From positions 6,288,501 to 6,352,500 of the forward strand of contig JAZHRO010000012.1 of assembly GCA_037157565.1 (NCBI GenBank): a DNA stretch of 64,000 nt, in the 5' to 3' direction. The notes under the pieces are model-generated. The model made no database searches, was not told the origin of the DNA, and saw nothing but the letters and a program-made list of their open reading frames with translations. Shown one piece after another: positions 49,588 to 61,772 of this stretch. The translations under genes and the position numbers were made by a program. The stretch comes from Thalassia testudinum (lineage: Eukaryota; Streptophyta; Magnoliopsida; Alismatales; Hydrocharitaceae). How positions within the stretch are numbered: the stretch's first letter is position 1; each line of letters begins with the position of its first letter.

Positions 49588-52500
49588 TTGAGGACCAGTA
49601 AATTAGCATCAAAAGAACTGGTACACGGTGAACGTGGATAACTAACCACTCCACAAGAAAGGAATATGAGAACCATAAATACATGCACCTTCCACAAGGG
49701 TGAAGAATGATAATAAGTATAACGAAAAGGCAAATGTAAAAAATATTAGCAGAAATTAATGATCACCATTGGTAGATGTATAATTAAGCATGTCAACGTA
49801 AATAAGTCGTTAACATTGCATTACAATGTTGGTTGATAACTAGTGGCCTTGATGATCTAGGAAACAAGACAAAGGAGTAAATGGTGATGTGCTTCTTTTC
49901 ATTGAGGCCCCATTTGGTACTTGGAATTAGGCCTTAATTCCTCGTTTGGAAGGCCCAATTCCGAAATGGGAAGGAGCCGATGTTTCCCCACTAATCCCAG
50001 GTTGGCGAGCTTCCCCCCCCCCAAGAATTGAGTTGTTCCTTTCGTTTATTCCATGCCGGTGGCTTTCTCTTACGATGCCCCTCTGGCAGCTCGCTCCTCT
50101 CCCGCGAAACCCTAACAATTGATGCGGAGGGGCGACTCATCGAGGCTAATCAAGAAGGGGCTCAAACAAACTCCGACTACTCCTGCTCTCAATTGCGAGG
50201 GGAGACATCACAGTCGTTCTCTCGCAAAACCCTAGAGATGGGCGAGGCGACGTCAATGCTTGAGAAGGGATGATATCTACTTCATTTTCTGGTGATTGGT
50301 CTTCACCATGAATCCACCTCGCAGATGGACGTAAACCTCTGCTTCGTCGACTATCTCTAATGAAGATGAGTTATTCTCGAAGCTCCTTCTATTATTAGGT
50401 TATTGTCGAAATTGGAATTAGTTGTGTGGATAATAGGCTCTATTATTGATGATTTTTACGCTTTCCAGAAATGTCGATGAAGATTTCAATTTCGAGTGTA
50501 GGTTGTGGTCTTCGGCGTGCCATTTTTTGGGCATGATGCACTTGTGTGTTTACAGTGGCCTTTGAATAGGGTTTACAGCTTTGCTTTATTAGGTTCTTGG
50601 TAGTGCTATACTTTTTGTGTTGTCAGTTTCCCCACCTTCCTTTCTTGACTTGCTGACTCCATTAATAGCAGGTCCCTCTAGCCATCTTTATTTCTTAATC
50701 TGTTATGTCGTCTTGTTCACCGTGTTTCTTTTTAGCTTTGCTTGGTTTGAAGCACACCTTTACCCGAATAAAATGACGAAATCTGCAGGGTCAAGTAGGA
50801 GGTCGACTTGGTTGATAAAAGGGCCTTTCTCTCTTATATCCCATCTTCACAATGACACCTCTTAGACCTGCGCTTTCCTCTTGTGGTCGCATCAGTCCTC
50901 ATTCCCGGCGTTCAGTGAGGAGGAGAGTGAGGGGTAGAGTTCATTATAAATTGGTTGTGTGGTTGCTACAAGTGGTGGCATGGGTTGTGCTCCTTTTGCT
51001 CATCGAACAGCAGGAGGAACTTAAAGAGGAGGAGGGTATCTAGTGTTGTCCCTAAGTGCTTTCTTCTACTTTTGAGTTGATTTTCCCTTGGAAATGTTAC
51101 CAAACCTGATTTTGTGTTATGTTCTAAAGGTTGGATTAATGGGTGGAGTTCAGATTCTTTGTTGCTATTGTAGCAGATCAGGGTTCTCCACAACAATCTT
51201 GGGCAAGAACTGGTAGACAGGTATGTGATGTGTTAGGCATGTAGAGGAACCATCTATAGATATTCGTGGATTGTGGTGTTTGTGGATTCTTTTTACTAAA
51301 TTTTCTCTTTAGTTTGTTTTGTTTACTTTTACACTTGATAGTACTCAGGTAGTTTAGGGTTAGTATCTCGTTCTTTTCTTGTTGCATTAACTGTTGTGAG
51401 AATTATATTATTGTTACTGTTGTCATAAGCCCATGCATTCTCTGCACAATGGTTGTGTTTTGCCTATTGTTAGGCTCTGCCATTATCGGCCATTGCTTCA
51501 ATTTTTTTGTGTTTAGTGATTTTTTCTAAAAGTCAAAAGAGCAACTGAACAAAATTCAATTAATATTTGACTAAAGGATTTTCTGTTGCAACCATGTCCT
51601 AAATGGATATAGATTTTATCATGTTTGGAAGTTTTTTCGTGCTTATATTTCTCATCCTAGTGTGGATCTTTATTACTAATGAAGTAAAGAGAATTGCTTC
51701 TTCTCTGTGTTGGAATTTGTTTATAGTTTGTTGAGTGTATTTATGTTGTAATTTGTTTTTTTGAGGGTAAAAAGGATGATCACATGAGGTGAGTGAACAT
51801 TATGTAATTTGATTGAATTTTTTCACTATGTTGTGCACATCCAATTAGAACATGTTCATGCTGTTAGTTACTTCATATTCATCCTTTACAGTTGGACAAA
51901 CTTCTCAATTACTTTCCATATTAGTTAATTTCCATACTATTTAATGTAATCGTTTGGTATGATTTTTCTCATTTTCTTTTCTTCTTAGTTACTTTCCATA
52001 CCAATTAATGGAAACTATTATAATTGGTGCTTATTTCTGATATGATTTAAACCTTTCCGAGCTCGTTTGGTATGGTTTTCTTTTGCAATTTGGCTAATTT
52101 AAATGCTTTTCATTATTTCAAGTTTCACCTATGCATGTTTCACTTATTTTTTTATATGTTGCAAGTAGAGAACACTTTGGTATTGTCAGTAACATTTTTG
52201 ATGAAAAGAAGGATGATCTTTTTGAGATGGTAGTCGACATCACTGCTTATCAAATTTGATTGTGGCTTAGTGACAATTTTGCATTTTCACCTGGAAACTC
52301 CATAGTGTTCTTCTGCTGAAATGTATGTAGTTGGCTTGAGTATCTCATGTGCATCTGAGGACTATAAGGTATGTTTTCCCTGTTACATGTGTTTTGTTGC
52401 TATTTCTTACACAAAGTTTACTAGATTTTCGTCAATCTACCAGACTGTATTAGTTCTTGTGTATTGTTAGGTTCCACTTTGCTCTCATGAATATTTATAG

Positions 52501-52917
52501 TCAATTTTCTTGATAAATCCTTTATTTATTTGCATGGAATTTCATAGCATAGTTAGAAATGAATTTTGACATTTCCGAGCAGCTCTTATGATTTGATTTG
52601 ATAGAAACAATCATGATTTTGTAATTTGATTGGAGAGAATTATTATTTCAATGAAATACTTGGATAAGGAGCACTATAAAAATGGTATCTCATTTTAAAC
52701 ATTGACACATGGGGGCTCAAATTAAATATTGAGCCTTTTCTTTAGCGAGTGGGAGAAATCATGTCTCCTATTTTCATTTCTTAATTTTCTTAGTTTTGGT
52801 TTATTCGTATCATGTTCTATTTTTCAAACTTAACTTGAACATGTTTCTACAAATTTAGTCTCTCATGCACCTTATTATATGATCAATGTCATAACATTTC
52901 CTATTTATGTTTCATAG

Positions 52918-53094
52918 ATAAACCTTGCCCAGGAGACACTCCGTGGTTTATTATCCCATTGGCTGAACAAGCAGAAGCACAAATTTGGTTCACAAGTTTC
53001 AACTAATAGTGATGCATTATTGGGAAAGGATGTTTCTATTAGAAACCACTCTGATGACATAGTTGAAAACACCAATGAAGATCTGGTCAGCTGA
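52918..53094 (+). pseudogene. Isolated exon-like ORF, unrecognised
   Basis: After an acceptor-like TTTATGTTTCATAG, an open frame of 58 codons starts INLAQETLRGLLSHWLNKQK and ends at a TGA. Its amino-acid mix looks protein-like against very AT-rich flanks. No partner exon was found, so it is at most a gene remnant. Confidence 0.3.
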
Positions 53095-53469
53095 AAACAT
53101 GTTGACCAATTTGCATGCCATCCAATGACCATGAAGATCATAAATCTTTTCAACAAAACTAATCTCCCTTTCACTTCAGTTGATTTCTAGACGGGCTCTT
53201 GACATTTTGTAAAATTTGACTTGTACTCTAATAATATAACTCTAAACTTACATTTTAATCAACTTTTTTCCAGGTGCATCTTTTACTTGCAACCATGTGA
53301 AGGTTCAAACATTCAAGTACTCACACAAGGAAAGTTGAGTGCACCTCGAATATTGCACATTAACAAGGTAAATCGTTACTATAATTTTTTGGAATTAGTG
53401 TGCATGCAAAGGCAAATTTGTAGTATAGCCTAGCGACCACATAGGACTTTCTTTTGGCATGTTGTGGAT

Positions 53470-53830
53470 TCTTGTTGGGTTGCCTTGTGGTTTAGCTATT
53501 GGGATGGTTTAGTTTTCAATTGTTTGAAGACAACTGCTGTGTTGCTGCCTTGCTTGCTCTTGGGTTGGTTCTTACTAGGTTGTCTAGCGTGGATTCCTAT
53601 TTGGTCTGCCTTGCTTGGTTTGGTTTTGTACTTCTCAAGGAAAACTGCTGACTTGATAGCTTCCTTACGTTGGGTGGGTTCCTATTGGGTTGTCTTACAT
53701 TGTTTGACTATTGGGTTGGCTCGTGCTTTCGCCCCTTGGATGCGTTGGTTTTTCGATTTGAAGAAGGCTACTAGGTTGCTGGGTTCGTTCCTATTTTGTT
53801 GCTTTCTGCTAGGACCTACTGTCTTTGCTG
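53470..53830. repeat. Degenerate ~110-bp tandem repeat, about three copies
   Basis: AACTGCTG occurs at 53532 and 53643, and the phrase TGGGTTGGTT recurs as variants at 53561, 53671 and 53781, spacing 109-111 bases. The open frame across it (Trp/Leu/Phe-rich) follows from the repeat and resembles a membrane protein only by composition. Confidence 0.7.
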
Positions 53831-55638
53831 CATTTTCTGTCTGTTGCTATTACTAGCGAGTTCTCAACTACTTTTTATGTTTATTGTTGTTGATGAATTG
53901 TCTCCCTATAAGTATATCCTTAACTTGATAGGTTTTATACTACGAAGAATGTATTCTAACATTTTCATGCAGGAAATATTGCAATGATGAAAGCTCATGT
54001 CAATACACATCTTGTAATGATGAACACTTTCGAGCAAATGATTAAAAATTTATACGTAGGTTGTTTAACATTCGCCCTTATAGGACGCACACATCTTTGA
54101 AGATGTTCATCTTATTCTATTTCTTAACAGACAAGTATCGAGAACTTTCTACACTTATACGTATTTTCTAATAACTTGCTAATTAATTTCGTCCTCCTTG
54201 TTCCATTGTAGGTTCTCATACATGTATGAATCTTAATCTTGTTTTTGATAACTTCTTAATGTTTCTTTCCAATCTTTCAACGAAATCACTGCCTTGGATG
54301 TTTGAGACGAACAACAGCCAAGTGGAGTCGATTTCGAAGGCTTCTCAGTGGCTACCAAAATCAAACCATGGTACTTAGGAATAGAAGCTGAGATGTATAC
54401 GACTTATATTGCTAAGTCTACATCTATAATCTATCGTGTTATGTAATTAAAACTTAGTGTAGCGATGTACATGATTGAGTCGATTTTGTTTAGCCAAACA
54501 TTATAAAAACACAATTCATCAATTTCAATGAAATTTTGCCTTTTACCAAGTCTCCATTAAATAGTTTCTCTATCTTCATTTCTTCACTTTACACAATCTT
54601 CTGATGGTGTAACTTATTATCATTTATGAAGATCGCTATCAAACAGTATATAAGTTCATCTTTCCAATTTAAACAAGCAATAATAGAGTTGATAAATTTA
54701 TATTAAAATAAGTTTCCTATCAGAAAACACAACATAACTTCCAAGTTTCTAAAAAGCGGCTCACATGTTGTTGAAGTACAAATCCACCATTGTCATTTTA
54801 TCAATACAAAAGTAGGCCTTCAAAATTAATCTCAAACAACCTGCTTTCATGTGATAATTTTTAAAGATATGCTAAATTGAATTCGATGGTCACAAGTCAT
54901 ACAATCAACTTTATCATTTAAAATATCAACTAAAACAAAAAGGTATTTCATCTCACTTAAGGACAAAATTATCCATCTACCACTTTTCCAACTAACTTTT
55001 ACCACCAATTTCACCTATTCATTCCTCCAACCAAACACCTTACGTGGAATTAATCACCTTAATTCTTCGACATGATAACATCCGCAACCAAACATCCAGG
55101 TGAAATAAAAATCCTTAATTTCTCTTATTTCTTTTTTATCCCTCCAAATTATTCCCGCGACCAAATGGATACGAGGGTTCGTATCCATCCCTCTAGCCAA
55201 CAACCTCGAGTATCTGAGCCATAATGTCTTAGCGCAAACGTTATTTTGGCCGGGTGGAACTCCTGTTATATTAAGTGATGAACGGATGTCCGTAGGATTA
55301 AACATGATCGTAACGCTCACCCCCATTTACTGTCATTGGCAGGAAACCAAGAAGAGCAATGCACAGCTGGAAAACAAGTGGTGCTAATACGAATGATAAC
55401 CCAACGAGAGTGTGTTCAAGAAACATGGATAGCATTGAGAGGTAGGTGGGATCATTACTTGCTATCCTGTATATCATTTATTACCTCCTACGTTATCATT
55501 AACCATAGTTATTTATTTTCATGTGTGCCAACAAGTATGAAATTCATGGATGTACTAAAGAGGGGCAGTTTTGCACGTGAACGAGTTTGTATAAAATTTC
55601 CAATAAATGTTCTCTGTCTTAGAGCATAACAATCATTT

Positions 55639-57600
55639 TGTAATGACCCAGCCCACAACGATCAAATCAGGAATTCCAAGCTAACGTGAGTTGTATATCT
55701 GTTGCCCAACAATAAACGTGAATCCATCGTGACCAAGCAATGGTGGTGTAAAAATAAAATCAACTTTGTCTACGTTAACATTCAGAGAACCAAATGGAAT
55801 AAAACGAAGGCAAAGTCTCAAGTAAAGTAAAAGTACGATGCAAGTTAAAATAACACCAGCATATCGAGGAAACATGTCACCAAATAGACAAGTCTAATAA
55901 AATAGGTAGTACCTACCACTGCTAAACCTACTGTAAGTGGTAAAATTGGCATAAAAACCTTGCATCAGCTCAGCTTTGTAAACTTGCTAAAATTTTGGTT
56001 AGAAGTTAAACATAATACAAAATGAGTTAAAGAGTTCAGTAAAGTATTAAACAGTAAAAGCAAAGAAAAAGGATATCAAAATAAAGAAGAGTCGAAAAGA
56101 GATTCCCATTTCCAAATCCTTAAATTTAGTTTCAATTCTTTATTCTCATTTGTTCAATTAACAATATATAAAATTTTAGGCATTCTATTGACCTGGAACA
56201 TCAAGACTTATGTAGGATTCAACGAGACACACCTAATGGTCAGCTAGGAATATCGGATCGTATCCTATTCGAGTGGAGATGTGACTTTCAACTGCCTATA
56301 GAGAGGAGATCGTACCCAAAGTAGATTCTACATGCACATAGTCGAATCATTCTCATTAGCTAATCTACCATCATTCCATTATCCAAATCATGTACAAGCC
56401 TCAACATTATATAAGGCATTGCACGTCATAATCGAGGTGTCGAGGAGGCATACAACTCCTCAACTTAGCTTGTTTAAACATTTAGTTACTTAGGCACTGA
56501 TCGAGGCTATAAAGCTCAATAGGAAATGGAGAAGTGAATGCTACCGACACGTAAATGGGGAGAAAGAACACAAGGAGTTAGTAATCCAATTCCACTACTT
56601 GGGTGTACGTTTAAGGAGGAGTTCTAACCCTCAACTATCCACTAGTGTCTAATGTGAAATAGAATGGGGAGAAAGTTCCCTTTCTCGGATACCTGATCCC
56701 TCTTTTAGAGGGGATTGTTTTATTGGTATAGAGGCTAATAATCAATTGTTCTTCATGGAGTGATATCACCTTGCAAGTTGCCTTGACTTCTACTCTGTCA
56801 CCTTGCTCTTTGCGTTAGTGCCTCGATTCCTACACCACTGCTCCAATTCTTATGCCATCCCTCTGGCTTCTACATCGCAAATGCCTTTCTTACTCAACGT
56901 CATTAGGATCAATGTAGCAACTAACTACGAGGTCTTAATCTTTTAGGCAATCCTCTGCCGCCCGAGGGCTAGGTGCTTGAGGCAGCTAATCACTCTTGAA
57001 TGTTCCAACGCGAGCGAACTAGTCAACTAGCTCTGAGTGGTTCACTTGAAATAGTGGCATCACGACCTAACCGGTGGAGGGCTTGCCTTGTTTTTGGGTT
57101 AGGCCAGCTCTCTTTTTAGGCTTTGCTTGGGCCTACGCGCTTTATGGGTCAACCTTTGATGGGCTTGATTTTCTTTTTCACATCAGATGCCTCTTCCCTT
57201 TCGAAATTTCCTTCTAAAATCAGATATAACTCATCCGATCCATCAATTGTAAGCCATTTGTGTTTCGAATTCCACAATCATTCTTTTAATAACTATTCAT
57301 TTACATTGTTCAACGAGCATGAATTTATCAATTTTACATTGCACAAAACATCCCATTTTCATGATTCTTTAATATTTAGCTAGGCAAAATTAACACAAAA
57401 TGCTAGCTTCAATCTTTCATTTTAAGATTTATGCTCAACAACTAATTATTAGTTTCCACGACAATCAATTGAGTTACCATTAAGTAAAACAAGTAGTTCT
57501 CAATTCATTCTTCTAATTGTTCAGTGTTTCTAAACATGGGGAACATAAATTTAACTTCCAAACCACCGAGAGGGGCCAAAGAAGCCTTACAGTCTAAATT
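55639..57600 (+). mobile_element. Possible chromovirus-like LTR start
   Basis: TGTAATGACCCAGCCCACAACG at 55639 resembles the starts at 16241 and 3260 (minus). The following 1.5 kb has no gene and includes short words I associate with such LTRs. Neither the end nor a TSD was found, so this is tentative. Confidence 0.35.
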
Positions 57601-57839
57601 TTGCAAAATAGGAGGGGAGTACAACTTTCTTAGAAATGCTCGTGTTCACTCCATCCGCGGTCGACCCCCGATCGATCTATGCTTCGGCAGGGTCGTGACC
57701 TGTGGGCCCTCGCCGTGCTTTGCCTACGATCCTCAGGCAAACTCGATCACCTGCACCTACACGCACTGCACGACATCAATACCAAGACTTGTAATTTATG
57801 CACACAAGTCACCGACACTACCAATACATTTCTGCGTAC

Positions 57840-58535
57840 TCACTCACATCGTATGCCTATATATATATAACCCATATGCGACCCGAATACACCTACATGC
57901 GAATTGTATACAAATATTACACACACACACACACATATAATAAAAATCTACACACACATATATCCACACCTACCCATCCAAGCATACCTATATACCCATT
58001 ATATACATATAGATACTTATATAATTGTACCCTCGTTCATATACTTAAATAATACAAGCAAACACATATATGTATCCCCATATATACATATCATATAAAT
58101 TTGTATACAAGGATCATATATTAGTGCATCCATGCATAAATATATGTATGATATATTTCTACATTTATATACACATACCTTTATAGCAACCAACATATAC
58201 CTACCAACTATATCCGGATACCGATATTACATATAAGTAACACCCACACATATCGCTCAACATGTATGCTATTATATACATATATGCATGTAATCATACA
58301 CCCATACATATAGCATAAGTTACACGTAAACCTCAGCAAAAACACACACACACACACACACACACACAAAACACACAACACACACGACACACACCCACAC
58401 CCATAGAACACACTAGGCACACCATCATCTCATTCTTCCTCTCTCTCCCAACACACACACAACCCATACATGCACACATAGCTCCAAGGCAACAGTCCCT
58501 GCCCCCCCATCTTCCTCCTTCCTCTCCAGCCCTCT

Positions 58536-58592
<57 letters not shown>

Positions 58593-58830
58593 TACTTGAC
58601 GGCAGCAAGCACACCATCACTTTCTTCCTCCATCTTCTTCCTCCCCCTGCCACTCTCCCACATGCACACACCTTGTTGCACCAGCAATTCCACCTTCTTC
58701 ACCATCACCTTCTCCTCCCTCTCCTCGCTCTCTCTCTCTCATCCATGAGCACACATAGCTTATGAGCACACTCTCCTCCCTCATGCTCCCCCTTCCTTCT
58801 CCTCTCCTTCAGCCTGCACCACATTCACAC
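57840..58830. repeat. Microsatellite-rich stretch (CA, TA, CT)
   Basis: There are CA runs at about 57922-57935 and 58340-58368, and a compound CT-then-CA run at about 58540-58591. TATATAC-rich sequence covers 57850-58300. CTTCCTC-rich sequence lies at 58610-58800. Open frames here are low-complexity artefacts. Confidence 0.85.
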
Positions 58831-58901
58831 ACACTTCAGCCAATTAACTCACGCCCCCTTACATCGACACATACACCCACACGTCGGTGGGTAGTGGGAG
58901 G

Positions 58902-59470
58902 TGATGGATTTAATTCGTATAAAATCAAAATCGAATGATTTTCTAGCAAATCCCAATAACATTCTATTCCTTATACCATCAACCAAAAAATGAAAATGAA
59001 AGAAAACGATGGAGGAATACTTGAGTCTATCGCAGTGGAAGTGAAGCGAAGATCGCGGAGATCCACTCGAGTCGTGAGCTTGCTTCTCCAATGAGAGGCG
59101 ATGGCTATGGTGCTTCCAGAGGGTTGAGAGAGCGAAAAGAACTTATGGGAGTGGTGCTAGACGTGGTAGACCTTTGGCTCTATTTATAACTTTTCTGCGA
59201 TGGGATGCAGAAAAATCAAATGCCCGTTTTGCTCTCACCCCTCCAGGGATCATAACTGCTTAAATTAAAATGTCAATTCCACCCATCACGGAATTGCATT
59301 TTTCTCTTAAAGTTTCTATGCATTAAATTCATATTCTAATATGATGCGAATTGTCAATTAACATAACTAGACCACTTTAATGACCATAAATGTAATATCC
59401 AAATATATGTACATGTTTAACGTATAATTCCGTATAATAATATATGTTGGTTCGTATTATGATTCTAACA
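58902..59470 (-). repeat. 3' LTR of the minus-strand Ty1/copia element
   Basis: On the minus strand, the polypurine-like GAGTGGAAGAT is followed by TGTTAGAATCATAATACG starting at 59470, a standard copia LTR start. A TATAAATAG box lies at about 59177-59186. The end is placed at the CA complementary to 58902-58903 (...AAATCCATCA), giving about 569 bp; this end is an estimate because the partner LTR is outside the window. Confidence 0.7.
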
Positions 59471-59894
59471 ATCTTCCACTCGAACCACATATATCATCCT
59501 TATAATCATACGTTTATATATACCTGTATGAGCTCATTAATACAACATCACAATAAACTACATCTCTACCAATCTCATCCATACTTTATTAACATTCAAC
59601 CAAAGTTGGTTTTCGTCATTATGAAATCGACTAGACCAAACAATAATCACATATGTTAACACAAGTAATGACATAGATCTGATATAGGTACATAGCATGA
59701 AAATTCTATGTTAATGTGATCTACACATGCCTATTTTCAACTAGTCCAAAACTTTATCATACAAGAGATCACATGGCAATGACTAATAAGTTCAAAGAAT
59801 GGAAAACTTTATTATGTGCATAATCCAAAACATATCCATACTTGAAATACCAAAATAGAACAAACTCCCATTGAATTGTTGTATTATAGAATAG

Positions 59895-61772
59895 TTACAA
59901 CACCTATGCAGACAACATGCTCAAGAAAAACTTTTGGCGTTAACCCTTTAGTGAGCGGGTCTGCCACTATGGAGTTGGTCCCAATGTGTTCAATGGACAC
60001 CTATCCACTTTGAACTCTTTCCTTAACCGCTAAATACTTGATATCAATGTGCTTCAACCTCGAATAGCTTTTCTTGCTGTTGGAGTACATCACCGCTGAA
60101 TTATTGTCATAGTAAAGCCGAAGTGGTCTTTTGACACCATCTATAATCCATAATGCTGTGACAAAATTCCTAAGCTATACTCCATAATTTGAGGTCTTGA
60201 AGCACGCTATAAATTCTACTTCCATAGTGGAGGTGGCTATCAAGGTTTCTTTGTACTCCTCCACGAGATAGCTCCTCCAGCTAGCAGAAAAATGTATCCT
60301 GAAGTAGATCTTTGGGTATCCTAACATCCCGCAAAGTCAGATTCAGAATATTCGAGGATCTCCAAATGATCTAATCTCCTGTATGTGAGCATGAAATCTT
60401 TTATTCCTTGTAGGTAGCGCATGACTCGTTTGGCTGCCTTCCAATGGTTGGATCCAGGCTTACTTAAATATCTACCCAACATGCCAACAATGTATGCTAG
60501 GTCTGGCTGCATGCAGACTTAGGCATACATCAAACTTCCCACTGCCGCTACATAAGGAATATTTTCCATTTCTTTGGCTTTAAATTCATTCCTGGGACAT
60601 TGGTTAAGAGAGAATTTATCTCCCTTAGCCACTGGAGTATCTTCTGATTTGCAATTCTCCATGCTAAATCGCCTTAGAATGGTATCAATGTATCTCCTTT
60701 GTGATAATCTGAGGATACCCCGTGAACGATCTCATTGTATCTGGATTCCTAATACAAAAGAGGCTTCACCAAGATCCTTCATTTCAAAATTACTAGAGAG
60801 AAATGTCTTGGTTTCCTCAAGCAAACCATTATCATTACAGGCGAGGAGGATGTCATCCACATACAAAACCATGAAAATATATTTTCCTTTACAAAATTTG
60901 TGATATACATAATCATCAGCCAGATTTGTCTCAAAGCTAAATGAGATAATTATTTCATGAAACTTGTAATACCACTGTCTTGAAGCTTACTTTAGTCCAT
61001 AAATTGCTTTCTTTAGTTTGTAAACCATTTTCTTTGCATCTCCTAATGCAAAGTTTTTTGGTTGCATCATGTAAATTGTTTCATTAATGTTAACATTAAG
61101 AAACGCTATCTTTACATCCATCTAATGTATCTCCAAATCAAAATGAAATACTAAAACCATTATGGTTCTAAATGAATATTTAGATGAAACTGGTGAAAAT
61201 GTCTCTTTATAATCTATGCCTTCCTTTTAAGTGAATCACTTAGCAACAAGACGAGCCTTATATTTGTTCACATTGTCTTGTGAATCCCATTTGATTTTAA
61301 ATATCCATTTACAACTAATGGGCTTCACACCTTCAGGCAATGGGACAACATCCTAAACCTCGTTGTCACTCATGGATTTTATCTCTTCATTCATGGCATT
61401 GATCCAGTTTTGATGATGGGAACTCCTGATGGCATGAGTGACCGAAATGGGATTCGTATCCATTTAGTCTGCCTCTACTTCCTGGAAAAAAATAACATAA
61501 TCACTAGATATTGTACTTCTCCTTTCTCTACTGGACCTCCTAATGGGTGCAGGATCTTGAATGTTTTGAAGTTTTTCGATTTGATTAATAGGAAGATTAT
61601 CTACATTACTTTCTTCCCCTAATGTTGTTGGAATAAGAACCTGAGCTTGTTTAATGATTTCCTTATGAACATGATCTAGTTCTTCAAATGTAATGTGGCG
61701 ACTATCACCCTCCAAACCAACATCCTCAAAGAAGTGGCCATTTCTAGTCTCAAAAAATGAGCGAGTCATTGG
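59895..61772 (-). pseudogene. Ty1/copia reverse transcriptase and RNase H, broken
   Basis: On the minus strand from 61772: RSFFETRNGHFFEDVG (link after integrase), then SSRERRSTIS, ARLVAKWF, the RT catalytic LYVDDILLA (near 60850), SLMYA and PDLAYIVGMLGRYLSKP, then RNase H with STMEVEF and a closing ADPLTKGLTPKVFLEHV (near 59930). Nonsense codons interrupt it in at least eight places, and there is a small frameshift near 60235. Most stops would arise from one C-to-T change in a Gln or Arg codon. It continues upstream into the integrase at 63277-64000, from which it is split by a solo LTR. Confidence 0.88.

Larger units (their letters stand above)
49593..55638. other. Gene-free stretch, probably an old DNA transposon or lost gene
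   Basis: The left part starts near 49911 with CCCCATTTGGTACTTGGAAT. The right part (55000-55170) has CCAACCAAACACC and GCGACCAAATGG phrases, reminiscent of PIF/Harbinger-type ends, but I could not match a TIR and TSD pair. 50090-50250 has two telo-box motifs (AAACCCTAA at 50107 and AAACCCTA at 50227), which occur in plant promoters. 51100-52900 and 53840-55000 are AT-rich and intron-like. No transposase was recognised. Confidence 0.35.

Noticed and set aside
53464..53856. Membrane protein of 130 residues
   Set aside because: The frame lies wholly in a degenerate tandem repeat and shows no family signature.
49911..55170. A complete PIF/Harbinger element spanning this stretch
   Set aside because: The ends look similar to such elements, but I could not match inverted termini or a 3-bp TSD, and no transposase is visible.
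57524..58098. Tyr/His/Thr-rich ORFs
   Set aside because: They come from TATAC and CA microsatellite sequence.
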